A stretch of DNA of 51,199 bases, from assembly GCA_017522795.1 (NCBI GenBank), contig JAFWXZ010000052.1, forward strand, positions 1-51,199, in the 5' to 3' direction. The stretch comes from Clostridia bacterium. GTDB taxonomy: Bacteria; Bacillota; Clostridia; Oscillospirales; CAG-272. The notes beneath the pieces are model-generated. The model ran no database searches. It was not told where the DNA came from and saw only the letters and a program-made list of their open reading frames with translations. Both the position numbers and the translations under genes were made by a program. Shown piece after piece: positions 1 to 8,989 of the stretch (its first letter is position 1; each line of letters opens with the position of its first letter).

Positions 1-332
1 CCGGTGCCGCCGCCCATACCTGCGGTGATGAATACCATGTCCGCGCCTGCAAGAGCATCGCGAACAGTCTCAATAGATTCTTCTGCGCTACGCTTACCAA
101 CCTCGGGGTTAGCGCCGGCACCCTTGCCGTGAGTGATCTTCTCACCGATAACCAGCTTCTTTGCTGCGCAAGAGGTGTCAAGAGCCATGCTGTCTGTGTT
201 TACAGCAATGAATTCAACGCCGCGGATATTTGTAGAAATCATACGGTTAACAGCATTGTTTCCGCCGCCGCCTACACCGATTACCTTTATTTTAACGCCA
301 CTGTCGTATACCTGTTCAAAATCGAATTCCAT
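1..332 (-). CDS. ftsZ: Cell division protein FtsZ, N-terminal part (runs off the window)
   Basis: FtsZ is the tubulin-like GTPase that polymerises into the Z-ring at mid-cell. Only the first 110 or so residues are present. The start reads [12 protein letters not shown], then the nucleotide-fold strand [13 protein letters not shown], then AVNTD, and the open left edge ends in the GTP-binding tubulin signature GMGGGTG. The ATG at 330-332 has a GGAGGAT ribosome site a few bases upstream. It is the last visible gene of the dcw cluster, but murG ends in a strong terminator and ftsZ has its own promoter at 398-426, so it can be transcribed independently. No ftsA or ftsQ lies between murG and ftsZ. 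Confidence 0.97.
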   Translation of the reverse strand, partial: MEFDFEQVYDSGVKIKVIGVGGGGNNAVNRMISTNIRGVEFIAVNTDSMALDTSCAAKKLVIGEKITHGKGAGANPEVGKRSAEESIETVRDALAGADMVFITAGMGGGT

Positions 333-397
333 TTTAAATCCTCCATGTTTTTAGACTTTAGATTATAATTATTTATTTAAAATATTTTATCATTTAT

Positions 398-426
398 AGT
401 ATAACATAAGTTTTTTTTACTTGCAA
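398..426 (-). promoter_or_regulatory. sigma-A-type promoter for ftsZ
   Basis: On the minus strand there is a TTGCAA -35 (421-426) and a TATACT -10 (398-403) with exactly 17 bp between them, about 65 bp upstream of the ftsZ start. The 333-536 interval is otherwise AT-rich and holds no gene. Confidence 0.7.
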
Positions 427-536
427 GAGATTTAAAATATTTTCTGATATATTAACAAATTATTAAATATATAAAATATAAAACAGGGCAGAATATAAAA
501 TTGTTGACAAATTTGGCGTTGCAAGCAACTATAAAT

Positions 537-565
537 AAAAAGACGGTCATGAAACCGTCTTTTTT
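537..565 (-). terminator. Rho-independent terminator of murG, inside its last codons
   Basis: An 11-bp stem (537-547 with 554-564) closes a 6-nt loop. On the minus strand a U-rich run follows. The murG stop codon (547-549) lies within the hairpin, so the last codons of murG encode the left arm. Confidence 0.85.
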
Positions 566-1665
566 GAACCCTTTTTTAGTGAATAAAGTTCCTCAATAAT
601 CAGTTTTGAGGCATCCTCTTTATAAAAGGCGTTAATTTTTTTTGCCCTACTTTTTCGTCCGTTTTCGTCATTTTCAAGCTCTAAAAGTTTATTGATCAAA
701 GTCTCTTTGCTTAGATTTTTCTCCTCTATAAGCACGCCGGCACCGCCATCGGAAAGGTGCTTTGCATTTTTTAATTGGTGATTGCCAGACACGTTCGGCG
801 AGGGAATAAGAATAGATGCTACTCCAACCGCCGAGATTTCGGACAGAGTGACTGCTCCGCAACGGCAGATTACAATATCTGCCGCCCTCAATGCGGTTGG
901 CATATTGTCTATATAAGGCACTATCCGACAACCGAGATAGGTCTTATCTATATACTTTTTTTCTGCCTCGCTGTAATATCTTTTTCCCGAAGCGTGCAGA
1001 TGACGAATGGCTTTTATCTTTGATGAATGTTCATCCATTACCTCTGTCATTACCTCGTTCAACCTTTTTGCCCCTATGCTACCACCGAAGGAAAGAATAA
1101 AAATCTCATCCTTTGATAGCCCCAATTTCTTTCTTGCTTCACCTCTTGATATCCTACCGAAATCCTGTCGCAGAGGATTTCCAACTGTCACGCATTTTGC
1201 CTTGCTTCCGAGATAATCCTTGGTTCTTTCATGATTCAGAAGAATAAGATCACATTTGCCAGAAACAAGCTTTGTGGTCATTCCGGGTGTAATGTTGGAT
1301 TCGTGTACGGCGGTGGGAATTCCGAGGGCCTTCCCGGCGCTGATTACAGGCCAACACACGTATCCCCCTGTGCCGAGAATAACGTCGGGATGGAATTCTT
1401 TAATAATTTTTTCTGCCGAGGTTTTTGCTTTAAGGGCGGTAATTATTCGCCTTATATTGTCTGTTGTGAAGGATCTACGTATTCCTTCAATTTTTATCGT
1501 CTTAAGCTCAAAGCCTGCTCTCGTAACCACCTCGTTTTCCTTGCCGCCTTCGCGCCCGATAAACAAAATTTCCGCATCCTTATCCTTGCTTTTTAACTCT
1601 TCGGCAACGGCTATTGCAGGATTAACGTGTCCCGCCGTGCCTCCTCCGCATAATAATAGCTTCAT
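547..1665 (-). CDS. murG: UDP-GlcNAc:lipid I N-acetylglucosaminyltransferase MurG
   Basis: MurG transfers GlcNAc from UDP-GlcNAc to lipid I to form lipid II on the inner face of the membrane. The start MKLLLCGGGTAGHVNPAIA carries the glycine-rich GGTAGH loop of the GT28 family. Further on are the G13-type loop GGSIGAKRLNE and the C-terminal donor-binding segment CRCGAVTLSEISAVGVASILIP. I chose the ATG at 1663-1665 because it begins the conserved motif and has AGAGAGGAT upstream; an upstream in-frame start would add 27 unrelated residues inside ftsW. About 372 residues, normal for the family. It follows ftsW by 13 bp and ends in a terminator. Confidence 0.97.
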   Translation of the reverse strand: MKLLLCGGGTAGHVNPAIAVAEELKSKDKDAEILFIGREGGKENEVVTRAGFELKTIKIEGIRRSFTTDNIRRIITALKAKTSAEKIIKEFHPDVILGTGGYVCWPVISAGKALGIPTAVHESNITPGMTTKLVSGKCDLILLNHERTKDYLGSKAKCVTVGNPLRQDFGRISRGEARKKLGLSKDEIFILSFGGSIGAKRLNEVMTEVMDEHSSKIKAIRHLHASGKRYYSEAEKKYIDKTYLGCRIVPYIDNMPTALRAADIVICRCGAVTLSEISAVGVASILIPSPNVSGNHQLKNAKHLSDGGAGVLIEEKNLSKETLINKLLELENDENGRKSRAKKINAFYKEDASKLIIEELYSLKKGSKKTVS

Positions 1666-1678
1666 TTGTAAATCCTCT

Positions 1679-2833
1679 CTATTTTTGAATTTTTGCCTGT
1701 CTTGATACCGATAGAATAATTCCCATCTCAAAGAAAAGCATAACAAGTGATGAGCCTCCGTAGCTGAAAAAGGGCAGGGAGATACCCGTGTTTGGAATCG
1801 TATTTGTCACGACAGCAATATTCAGAAGCACCTGCACAGCCATCTTTATGCATATTCCGAGGCAAATAAGTCGCGAGTAGCAATCGGGCGCACGCAGGGC
1901 TATAACGCATCCTCTGTAGATGAGAAAGCCAAACACAAGCATTGCCAGAGCCGCACCTACCAGGCCAAGCTCCTCGCACAGAATAGCAAAAATCATATCG
2001 TTTGCAGGCTCGGAAACATAACAATGCTTTAAAATACTGTTGCCATATCCAACACCGAAAAGTCCTCCCGAGCCTATTGCCATAAGGCCCTGGAGCGTTT
2101 GCCAACCACCAGTCAGCTTATATTTCTCGGGATCCTGCCATACCGTTATTCTATCCTTGGTGTAATCGGTAAAAAGAGCAAGGCAAGTGACTCCTGTAGC
2201 TCCAACGCCACAGAAGGCGTATATGTATCTCGGATCAATTCCCGCAGCAAGTATCAGCATAAGACCTATAGCTCCGAGGATGATAATACAAGAAAGGTGC
2301 TTCTGTAGCATGACAAGAACTATAGGTATGGCAATTATTAGGCAGGGGAAAAGTGTTCCGTAGACAAACACCTTTCTTTTGCTGTGACTGTCGGTTGCCT
2401 TATCCTCAAACCTTTCAAAGTAGAGGGATAGCATTAAAATAATAGATATTTTTGCTATCTCTGACGGTTGAATGGTTATTGGACCTATGGAAATCCAACG
2501 TTGTGCACCGTTGCCTACGAAGCCAACAGCAAGCACTAATAAAAGTAAAAACAGCGTAAAGCCGTATAAATATGGCGTACATATTTTATAAATTCGAGGC
2601 TCAATCCGTGAAGCAATGATCATCACCGCAAAGCCAAGAAGCAGCCATATGGTCTGCCTCTTTATAAAGTACATACTGTCACCGTATCGTGCTGCGGCGT
2701 ACGCGGTCCCTGCGCTGAAAACCATTATTGTACCATAGGCGGTTATCAGGCATACTGCCAGAAGAAACAGTCTGTCTATTCTCCCGCTCATTTCGTTCTT
2801 AAATATTTTTTTTATACTTGAAAATAATGACAT
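1679..2833 (-). CDS. ftsW: FtsW/SpoVE-type SEDS glycosyltransferase
   Basis: This is a polytopic SEDS protein that polymerises lipid II with a partner class B PBP, here most likely the SpoVD/FtsI-like protein encoded earlier in the cluster. There are about ten hydrophobic segments. Family landmarks include GNGAQRWISIGPITIQPSEIAK, KHLSC, the loop with GLFGVGYGNS, FAILCEELGLVGA, and the C-terminal NTGISLPFFSYGGSS. I chose the ATG at 2831-2833, two bases after the mraY stop; another ATG three codons upstream (2842) would overlap mraY. It could equally be called spoVE: sequence reading does not separate the vegetative FtsW from the sporulation SpoVE. Confidence 0.93.
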   Translation of the reverse strand: MSLFSSIKKIFKNEMSGRIDRLFLLAVCLITAYGTIMVFSAGTAYAAARYGDSMYFIKRQTIWLLLGFAVMIIASRIEPRIYKICTPYLYGFTLFLLLLVLAVGFVGNGAQRWISIGPITIQPSEIAKISIILMLSLYFERFEDKATDSHSKRKVFVYGTLFPCLIIAIPIVLVMLQKHLSCIIILGAIGLMLILAAGIDPRYIYAFCGVGATGVTCLALFTDYTKDRITVWQDPEKYKLTGGWQTLQGLMAIGSGGLFGVGYGNSILKHCYVSEPANDMIFAILCEELGLVGAALAMLVFGFLIYRGCVIALRAPDCYSRLICLGICIKMAVQVLLNIAVVTNTIPNTGISLPFFSYGGSSLVMLFFEMGIILSVSRQAKIQK

Positions 2834-2835
2834 CT

Positions 2836-3822
2836 TTACCATTTGAAAAATAGTAGAGAAAGTGCGGAGAGAATAACTGTTGTTATTACGGCGAACGCGC
2901 ATATTTTGTTTTCGCTAAAACCGCATTTCTCAAGGTGATGATGAAGTGGCGCCATTTTGAACAGCCTTTTTTTAGTTCTCTTGTAATACACGACCTGCAA
3001 AATGACAGATACTCCCTCTATGACATATACACCGCCGATTAGAATAATCGATGCGGGATTTCCTGAGCAAAAGGCTAAACCTACGGCAAGAGCGCCTAAA
3101 AAAAGAGATCCCGTGTCTCCCATAAAAATTTTTGCAGGGTGTCTGTTGAATATAAGAAATCCTGCCGCTCCACCGATAAGAGCTGCGGAAATTACGGATA
3201 CCCCTGTCAAAGAGAACAGTATACCTACGAAAAGAAAAGCCAAACCGACTGCAATGGAGGTGGAGGATGCAAGACCATCTATCCCGTCGCTAAGATTTGC
3301 GCAGTTCACAATTCCAAGTAGCAGAACGATTGCGAAGGGATAATACATAAATTCAAGATCGACCTCTCCAAATACAAGTCTGATTTTTTTTACGTCATCA
3401 AAATAGTGCGCCCATGCCATCAAAAAAAGAACAGCCAAAATGAATTGAAGCAAAAGCTTTTGCGCAGGCGAGAGCCCCGCATTTTTCTTTTTGTGAAGCT
3501 TCATCAAATCGTCAAATATTCCGACAAGCGAATTGCCAATAGCAAATAAAAGCGTTATGACTACGGCAATAGCAGAAGACATATCTTCATTTACGTATCG
3601 AGTAATCGTAAATGCGATTGAAAGCGAGATGACAGTGGCTAACACAAAAGCCAAACCGCCCATAGTAGGAGTACCGCTTTTGGATATATGCCAGGACGGT
3701 CCACCCTCATATATCGGTTGCTTTGCACGAGAGGAGAGGAAGGGAACAAGCCGTGCTTCAATAAAAACAGTGACTGTAAGAGAGATTAAAAAAGCAATCA
3801 GGCATAAAACAAGGCTATTCAT
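2836..3822 (-). CDS. mraY: Phospho-N-acetylmuramoyl-pentapeptide transferase MraY
   Basis: MraY attaches phospho-MurNAc-pentapeptide to undecaprenyl phosphate, making lipid I in the membrane. Visible landmarks are the Mg-binding GIFDDL loop, NLSDGIDGLA, MGDTGSLFLG and the HHHLEKCG histidine motif near the C terminus, with about ten membrane segments. 328 residues, slightly short of 340-360 but complete. The start at 3820-3822 has AGAAAGGAG upstream and overlaps the murF stop by 8 bp, implying translational coupling. In most Bacillota murD follows mraY; here ftsW follows directly. Confidence 0.97.
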   Translation of the reverse strand: MNSLVLCLIAFLISLTVTVFIEARLVPFLSSRAKQPIYEGGPSWHISKSGTPTMGGLAFVLATVISLSIAFTITRYVNEDMSSAIAVVITLLFAIGNSLVGIFDDLMKLHKKKNAGLSPAQKLLLQFILAVLFLMAWAHYFDDVKKIRLVFGEVDLEFMYYPFAIVLLLGIVNCANLSDGIDGLASSTSIAVGLAFLFVGILFSLTGVSVISAALIGGAAGFLIFNRHPAKIFMGDTGSLFLGALAVGLAFCSGNPASIILIGGVYVIEGVSVILQVVYYKRTKKRLFKMAPLHHHLEKCGFSENKICAFAVITTVILSALSLLFFKW

Positions 3823-5191
3823 TATTTTTCTCCTTTCTGAGCTTAAAGCAATCAACAACTCGCTCGAGCCTGAGCCCGCGAGATCCTTTTACAAAAATAT
3901 GCTCACCCTCATCACAGTACTTTCTGATTTGTTCGGCTGTAAAGCTTGGTTCGTCGGTATTGGAGTTTAGGTAAATCCTGTCGGAAGGGAAGCCCGATTT
4001 AACAGCTCCCCTTCCGATTTCTTCTGCGTGCTTTCCATATAAAAACAGCCTTTGGATTGTCTTAGATGATAGTGATTCTCCAACCTCAATATGTATTTTC
4101 TCACGACTGTCACCAAGCTCTAAGATTTCACCGAGAAGAAGACTTTTGCTTTCTTTCGTTTTCTTTTTGGAAAACTCCTTTATTGTTGCGATCATAGATT
4201 CTCGCGATGCATTGTAGCAGTCAACGTAAAAATGATATTTTTCAGCAAAAAAATCCTTCTGCCTTGTAATATCTCCTGATATATGAGATATTCTTTGAGA
4301 AAGTTCATTTGGAGATAAACCTGATTCCAAGGCGACACTAACTGCTGCGGCGAGGCATTTTAGATGATGCTCTTCTGGTAATGCAAAGATTGCGGAACAT
4401 AAGCATTCAGTTTTCTTATAAATGTTAACCCCGCAGTTTTTATTATTTTCCAAATAAATATCCGCCTCTTTGTCCACGGTTGAAAAGGTGATTTTTCTGT
4501 CTAAATGGAATAGCAGTTTTTCTTCCTTTGGTACTATTATTTTCCCATTATTCATGCCGTCGAGAATCTCCAATTTCGCTTCTGCAATCTGCTCTTTGCT
4601 ACCAAGCCTTCCAATGTGGGCACTTCCAATATTTGTTATGACGGCTATATCGGGGCATAGGCATTTTGACAGTCGGCTGATTTCTCCACGGCTATTCATA
4701 CCCATTTCCATAACAAGAACCTCGGTATTTTTCTTTGCAGATAGAACGGATAGGGGAAGTCCGATTTCATTGTTAAAATTACCCGCCGATGCGTGTAATT
4801 TGTATTTTTCAGAGAGAAGGATTTTCAAAAATTCCTTCGTCGTAGTTTTGCCAACGCTACCTGTTATTCCTATCTTATATAATAAATAAGGAAGATTTTT
4901 TACGTAATAAGTGGCTAAATCAATCAAAGCACGCCTTGTATCAAGGTGAAAAATATCGCTTGTTTCTGCCGTTGAAGAAAGAATGAATGCGTCATTTCTC
5001 TTGGCTGATACTACGTAATCTGCGCCGTCAAACCTTCTCCCGCAAAGCGCGACAAAAAGATCTTTAGGACGTACCTCGCGCGAATCTGTGCAGATGTGAG
5101 TTATCAGAGAGTTTTCGATTAATTTTGGTTGCCCTCCCGTTATTGCTGCAATCTCCTGCAGCGACATAGGTATACCAAGCTCTATTCTCAT
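3815..5191 (-). CDS. murF: UDP-MurNAc-tripeptide:D-Ala-D-Ala ligase MurF
   Basis: MurF is a cytoplasmic ATP-dependent ligase that adds D-Ala-D-Ala to UDP-MurNAc-tripeptide. The N-terminal substrate domain includes TDSREVRPKDLFVALCG RRFDG. The Mur ligase P-loop reads GITGSVGKTTTKEFL, followed by the family segment VMEMGMNSRGEISRL and ITNIGSAHI. The C-terminal domain ends with FVKGSRGLRLERVV. The ATG at 5189-5191 overlaps the murE stop in an ATGA arrangement; a second ATG eight codons in is a possible alternative. It ends with TAG, overlapping mraY. This matters because TAG is therefore a working stop codon in this organism. Confidence 0.96.
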   Translation of the reverse strand: MRIELGIPMSLQEIAAITGGQPKLIENSLITHICTDSREVRPKDLFVALCGRRFDGADYVVSAKRNDAFILSSTAETSDIFHLDTRRALIDLATYYVKNLPYLLYKIGITGSVGKTTTKEFLKILLSEKYKLHASAGNFNNEIGLPLSVLSAKKNTEVLVMEMGMNSRGEISRLSKCLCPDIAVITNIGSAHIGRLGSKEQIAEAKLEILDGMNNGKIIVPKEEKLLFHLDRKITFSTVDKEADIYLENNKNCGVNIYKKTECLCSAIFALPEEHHLKCLAAAVSVALESGLSPNELSQRISHISGDITRQKDFFAEKYHFYVDCYNASRESMIATIKEFSKKKTKESKSLLLGEILELGDSREKIHIEVGESLSSKTIQRLFLYGKHAEEIGRGAVKSGFPSDRIYLNSNTDEPSFTAEQIRKYCDEGEHIFVKGSRGLRLERVVDCFKLRKEKNNE

Positions 5192-6639
5192 TGTCGCTTT
5201 TGGTCACGCATCAGTAGGGCAGAGCTTATTATTTCCTTCTCATCAAAGGAATGATAACCACTACTGTCAATGTTGTATTTTTCGGGGCCCTTTCCTATGA
5301 TTGCAACGATATCTCCGTCTTGTGAATTAACTATTGCTTCGGATATTGCGTCGGCTCTGTTTTCGATAATTTCGTATTTCCCTCGCTCAAATCCTCGAAT
5401 TATGTCACAGATAATGTCCTTTATACGCTCACGTCGAGAGTTGTCTGATGTGACTATTATTCTATCTGCGTATTTTTCGGCAAATTTAGCCATCAACGGA
5501 CGCTTTTCACGGTCTCTGTCGCCTCCGCATCCGAATACGACCGTCAGCCGTTTGTTGCTTTTTAAAAGCGACAATTCCTTTAAGATGCTTTCAAAGGCAG
5601 CGGGGGTATGTGCATAGTCTATTATTACCGATATTTTGCTTTTTATAATCTCGTATCTTCCGCTAATATTGGATATCTGTTCTATACTGTTCTTAACATC
5701 GCAGGGCTTACAGCCCATATCAATGCATAACGCGGCAGCAAGCATTGAATTATAAGTGTTGTATATACCGGGCAAGGAAAGCTTTGTTTTGAATGAGAAA
5801 TCCCTTTGGTGATATATATATTCTACACCCGCAAAGCCTCGGTTATTTATATTTGTAGCCCAGCAATCTCCCCGCCAAATAATACCTATAGATATTTTCC
5901 TCGTTTTACATAATTCGTATGCTCGCTTGGCATACACGTCATCAATATTAAAGATTCCGCAACGGCATAGATCAAAGAGCTTTAACTTGGCGGCAAAGTA
6001 GTTATTCATATCACCGTGGAAATCGGTGTGTTCCTTTGACATATTTGTAAAGATACCGTAATCAAATATTAAGGGGGTAACCTTGTCAAGAGCAAGAGCG
6101 TGACTGGATACCTCCATTACCACTGCGCTGCATCCTGCTATTGACATTTGCTTTAGCGCACTGTATAGAAGATCAGGATCTGGGGTTGTCATAGAATAGT
6201 TTGTTTCGTTGATCTCTTTGTCATCTATTGTAATTTTTCCCGTACCGATAAATCCCGTTTTGTATCCCGCGTCGGACAGCACCTTGCTTATTAATGTTGC
6301 AGTGCTGGTTTTTCCGTTAGTGCCTGTAACACCTATTATTTTCATATTATTAAGGTCTGGGTTATGATATCTGAAAAAAGCTCTTGACATAGCAATCCTT
6401 GGATTTTCAACACGAATTGCAGGGATATTGCCAGGCAGAACAGCATTGGAGTCGCAGATAACCGCTATTGGCAAGATTTTACAATTGCTATAATCGGGCA
6501 TCCTTTGTGAGTTTGGAATAATGAAAATATCGCCATCTTCGATCTCCTCAAGGCGTATCTTCATCCCATTGAACTCAAGGTCATCCGCTACCTCGGAGAA
6601 AATATATTCCTCACGTCGAATTATATCAGAAATCTTCAT
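5188..6639 (-). CDS. murE: UDP-MurNAc-L-Ala-D-Glu:diamino acid ligase MurE
   Basis: MurE adds the third stem-peptide residue in the cytoplasm. The P-loop is GVTGTNGKTS (about residues 103-112), the carbamylated-lysine region is AAKLKLFD (about 216-223), and the C-terminal domain has GCGGDRDREKRP. The amino-acid selectivity motif, DNPR in meso-diaminopimelate enzymes, reads DNSR here (residues 399-402). The arginine that contacts the DAP carboxylate is kept, so DAP is the likely substrate, with a Pro-to-Ser change. The ATG at 6637-6639 has GGGAG upstream. 483 residues, normal length. It overlaps murF by 4 bp. Confidence 0.95.
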   Translation of the reverse strand: MKISDIIRREEYIFSEVADDLEFNGMKIRLEEIEDGDIFIIPNSQRMPDYSNCKILPIAVICDSNAVLPGNIPAIRVENPRIAMSRAFFRYHNPDLNNMKIIGVTGTNGKTSTATLISKVLSDAGYKTGFIGTGKITIDDKEINETNYSMTTPDPDLLYSALKQMSIAGCSAVVMEVSSHALALDKVTPLIFDYGIFTNMSKEHTDFHGDMNNYFAAKLKLFDLCRCGIFNIDDVYAKRAYELCKTRKISIGIIWRGDCWATNINNRGFAGVEYIYHQRDFSFKTKLSLPGIYNTYNSMLAAALCIDMGCKPCDVKNSIEQISNISGRYEIIKSKISVIIDYAHTPAAFESILKELSLLKSNKRLTVVFGCGGDRDREKRPLMAKFAEKYADRIIVTSDNSRRERIKDIICDIIRGFERGKYEIIENRADAISEAIVNSQDGDIVAIIGKGPEKYNIDSSGYHSFDEKEIISSALLMRDQKRQ

Positions 6640-6651
6640 ATTAACGTCTCC

Positions 6652-8895
6652 CTAATCCTCATAATCATTGACTATAGCCCGTATTACAATAACACTTCCG
6701 CGCTTTGCGCTACTTCCGGGAGGCAAGGACTGCTCGCTAATTATTGCCTCGGTGCTTGGCTCTGTAGCACCCGATCCCGATAATTTTATGCTAAGACCTG
6801 CGTTGATTGCCTCTCTTATAGCATCTACGGTTTTCATACCTATCAAGTTCGGTACAACGACGGTACTGCTGTTTTCCTTTGAAGTATACAGTATTATTTT
6901 TGATAGAGCTACCGTAATCCGATCTCCAGCGGATGGTGTCTGAGCAATTACGGTGTCACCGTTGCCTACGATCTCATATTCTATTTTTGCTTCCTTCAGC
7001 TTTTCTTTTGCCGATTCAATGTTCATTCCAACGTAATTATCTACCGAAATATTTACCTCCTCGGCACTTGATTTGTATTCGAGGTAGGGAAGAAGCTTTT
7101 CCATAAGCATTGATATATATGGTGCTGCGACAACGCTTCCGTATTTCACGTTCGAGGTTGGCTCGTCAACAACAATGATCATTGATATTCCACTGTCTCC
7201 GTTTTTTGCGTACGCCACGGTAGAGCCTATTCGCAGATAGGAGTTTCCGTTTTCGTCAAGAATATCGAATTTCTGCGACGTTCCTGTTTTTGCGGCTATG
7301 TCGTAGCCGGATACACCCGCGTTTTTTGCGCCACCGTCTCCGCTGACACCTTCTATAAGTATTTGAGAAACGGTATTTGCTACCTCCTCCGATACAACCG
7401 TTCGCTTAATTTCGGGAGTATGCTCGGATATCACGTTTCCGCTTGAGTCGATTATCTTGTCGACCACGTATGGAGTGACAAGCTTGCCCCCATTTGCAAC
7501 AGCCGATATTGCCGTCAGATGATTTATTATTGAAACCTTGAATCTCTGCCCAAAGGAGGCTGTTGCAAGCTCGGTAGAACCTATGTTTTCTTCCTTGTGA
7601 AATATTGTGGACGCTTCGCTTGGCAGATCAATTCCGCTTCTCTCGAAATATCCAAACTTTTCAACATATTTATAGAAATCCGTTGCACCGATCTTCTGCG
7701 ACAGCACCATCATACAGGGGTTGCAAGACATTTGCAGCCCATAGGCGAGATTGAAGCCCGATCCATGCCCCGTCGTTTTATGGCATCTGATGCGCCATCC
7801 GCCTATCTGATAGTATCCCTTGCAGGAAAATGTACTGTTTACGCTTGCAACTCCAAGGTCAAGAGCCGCCGATACTGTCACAATCTTAAAGGTAGAACCC
7901 GGCTCGTAGGTCTCACTTACCGCCTTGTTTGACCACATGATCTGCATAAGCTCGTTTTTGTAGGCATTATATTCGTCCGTACCAACTATCAGTCCCGAGT
8001 CAGTCAACTTTTGCTTTGATTGCTCATCAAGGGTAAATGGCTCGTTTGGATCAAATGGGGATGTTGTAGCCATTCCGAGAATTGCGCCTGTTGAGGTGTC
8101 CATTACTATACCGCACACGCGATTCTGCGCTCCATGGTTTACCCGCGCCAGCTCAATTACCGCCTCGAGCTCCGACTGAATATAGGAATCTATGGTGGTC
8201 ACTATGCTGTATCCGTCTATGGCGGGAAAATAATCGGAGTACTCGGTGTCGAGAGCCATTCCGTTGGCATCCTTAGCATACACGTAATATCCGTCCTCGC
8301 CGGCAAGAATGTCGTCGTAATAGTATTCGAGACCGAAAAGTCCTTGATTGTCGCTGCCTGTAAAGCCAAGTACGTGTGCGGCAAGCGTTCCTTCGGGATA
8401 GCTTCTTGAGGTTTTTGCCTCGGTGAATATCAGGCTCTCAAGATTGGTTGCTCTTATAAACTCAATCACGCGCCTGTATTCTTCCTCGGAGGCAGAGCTT
8501 TTAATAGTGACGTCAAGGATCGACGAATCGGTTATCTTTTTGTAAATGCCATCGGCATTTAGTGAGAGTAGGGGAGAGATGCCGTCGGCTATGATCCTTG
8601 CATAATCGATGCCGCTTTTCTTGCTCGCGTTTTTAATATCTCTTGTGGATACAAATATTCTCCACACCGTATTGCTCTCTGCTAGCACATTCATGTTTGA
8701 ATCGTATATTTTTCCTCGCTCTGCTCTTAGGGTAGATGAGGTTGTAACCTGGTCGTAAGTCTTTTCACGGTAGTAGTCGTATTTCAGATAATTAAGGCGA
8801 AAAATGTTAACCAGTAGATATGTGGCGAACATAACGAATACAAGCATTATTGCCGTAATTCTTCGCTTTGTCGTATTTTTATCGTTTCCTCTCAA
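6652..8895 (-). CDS. PASTA-domain class B penicillin-binding protein (SpoVD/FtsI-like), TTG start
   Basis: A septal or spore-cortex transpeptidase anchored by one N-terminal membrane helix (about residues 15-37). The dimerisation domain follows, then the transpeptidase domain with SxxK as STFK (334-337), SxN as SCN (391-393) and KTG as KTGTS (536-540). Two C-terminal PASTA repeats cover about 625-747. I place the start at TTG 8893-8895 with AGAGG upstream. The only upstream ATG (8941-8943) lies inside a terminator stem (8919-8951) and would add 16 residues with no membrane or family resemblance. The two PASTA domains favour SpoVD or a Gram-positive FtsI; I cannot separate these. It ends 12 bp before murE. 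Confidence 0.93.
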   Translation of the reverse strand: MRGNDKNTTKRRITAIMLVFVMFATYLLVNIFRLNYLKYDYYREKTYDQVTTSSTLRAERGKIYDSNMNVLAESNTVWRIFVSTRDIKNASKKSGIDYARIIADGISPLLSLNADGIYKKITDSSILDVTIKSSASEEEYRRVIEFIRATNLESLIFTEAKTSRSYPEGTLAAHVLGFTGSDNQGLFGLEYYYDDILAGEDGYYVYAKDANGMALDTEYSDYFPAIDGYSIVTTIDSYIQSELEAVIELARVNHGAQNRVCGIVMDTSTGAILGMATTSPFDPNEPFTLDEQSKQKLTDSGLIVGTDEYNAYKNELMQIMWSNKAVSETYEPGSTFKIVTVSAALDLGVASVNSTFSCKGYYQIGGWRIRCHKTTGHGSGFNLAYGLQMSCNPCMMVLSQKIGATDFYKYVEKFGYFERSGIDLPSEASTIFHKEENIGSTELATASFGQRFKVSIINHLTAISAVANGGKLVTPYVVDKIIDSSGNVISEHTPEIKRTVVSEEVANTVSQILIEGVSGDGGAKNAGVSGYDIAAKTGTSQKFDILDENGNSYLRIGSTVAYAKNGDSGISMIIVVDEPTSNVKYGSVVAAPYISMLMEKLLPYLEYKSSAEEVNISVDNYVGMNIESAKEKLKEAKIEYEIVGNGDTVIAQTPSAGDRITVALSKIILYTSKENSSTVVVPNLIGMKTVDAIREAINAGLSIKLSGSGATEPSTEAIISEQSLPPGSSAKRGSVIVIRAIVNDYED

Positions 8896-8911
8896 GTTTT
8901 TTACCTCTGAA

Positions 8912-8951
8912 TAAAAAAATATAGCGACGGACGAATGATCCATCGCTATAT
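8912..8951 (-). terminator. Rho-independent terminator within the dcw cluster, before spoVD
   Basis: The stem is 13 bp (8919-8931 with 8939-8951) around a 7-nt loop. The one imperfect position (C8928/A8942 as written) becomes a G-U wobble only in minus-strand RNA, and the U-run (8912-8918) also follows only in that direction. It therefore acts on transcripts coming from mraZ-rsmH and would lower expression of everything downstream unless read through. Confidence 0.85.
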
Positions 8952-8989
8952 CTTATTTATTAAGTTTCGGAATTATGAGAAATTTCTTC

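Noticed and set aside
547-1746. Long MurG start at 1746
   Set aside because: It would add 27 residues translated from inside ftsW with no ribosome site; the ATG at 1665 begins the conserved GGTAGH region.
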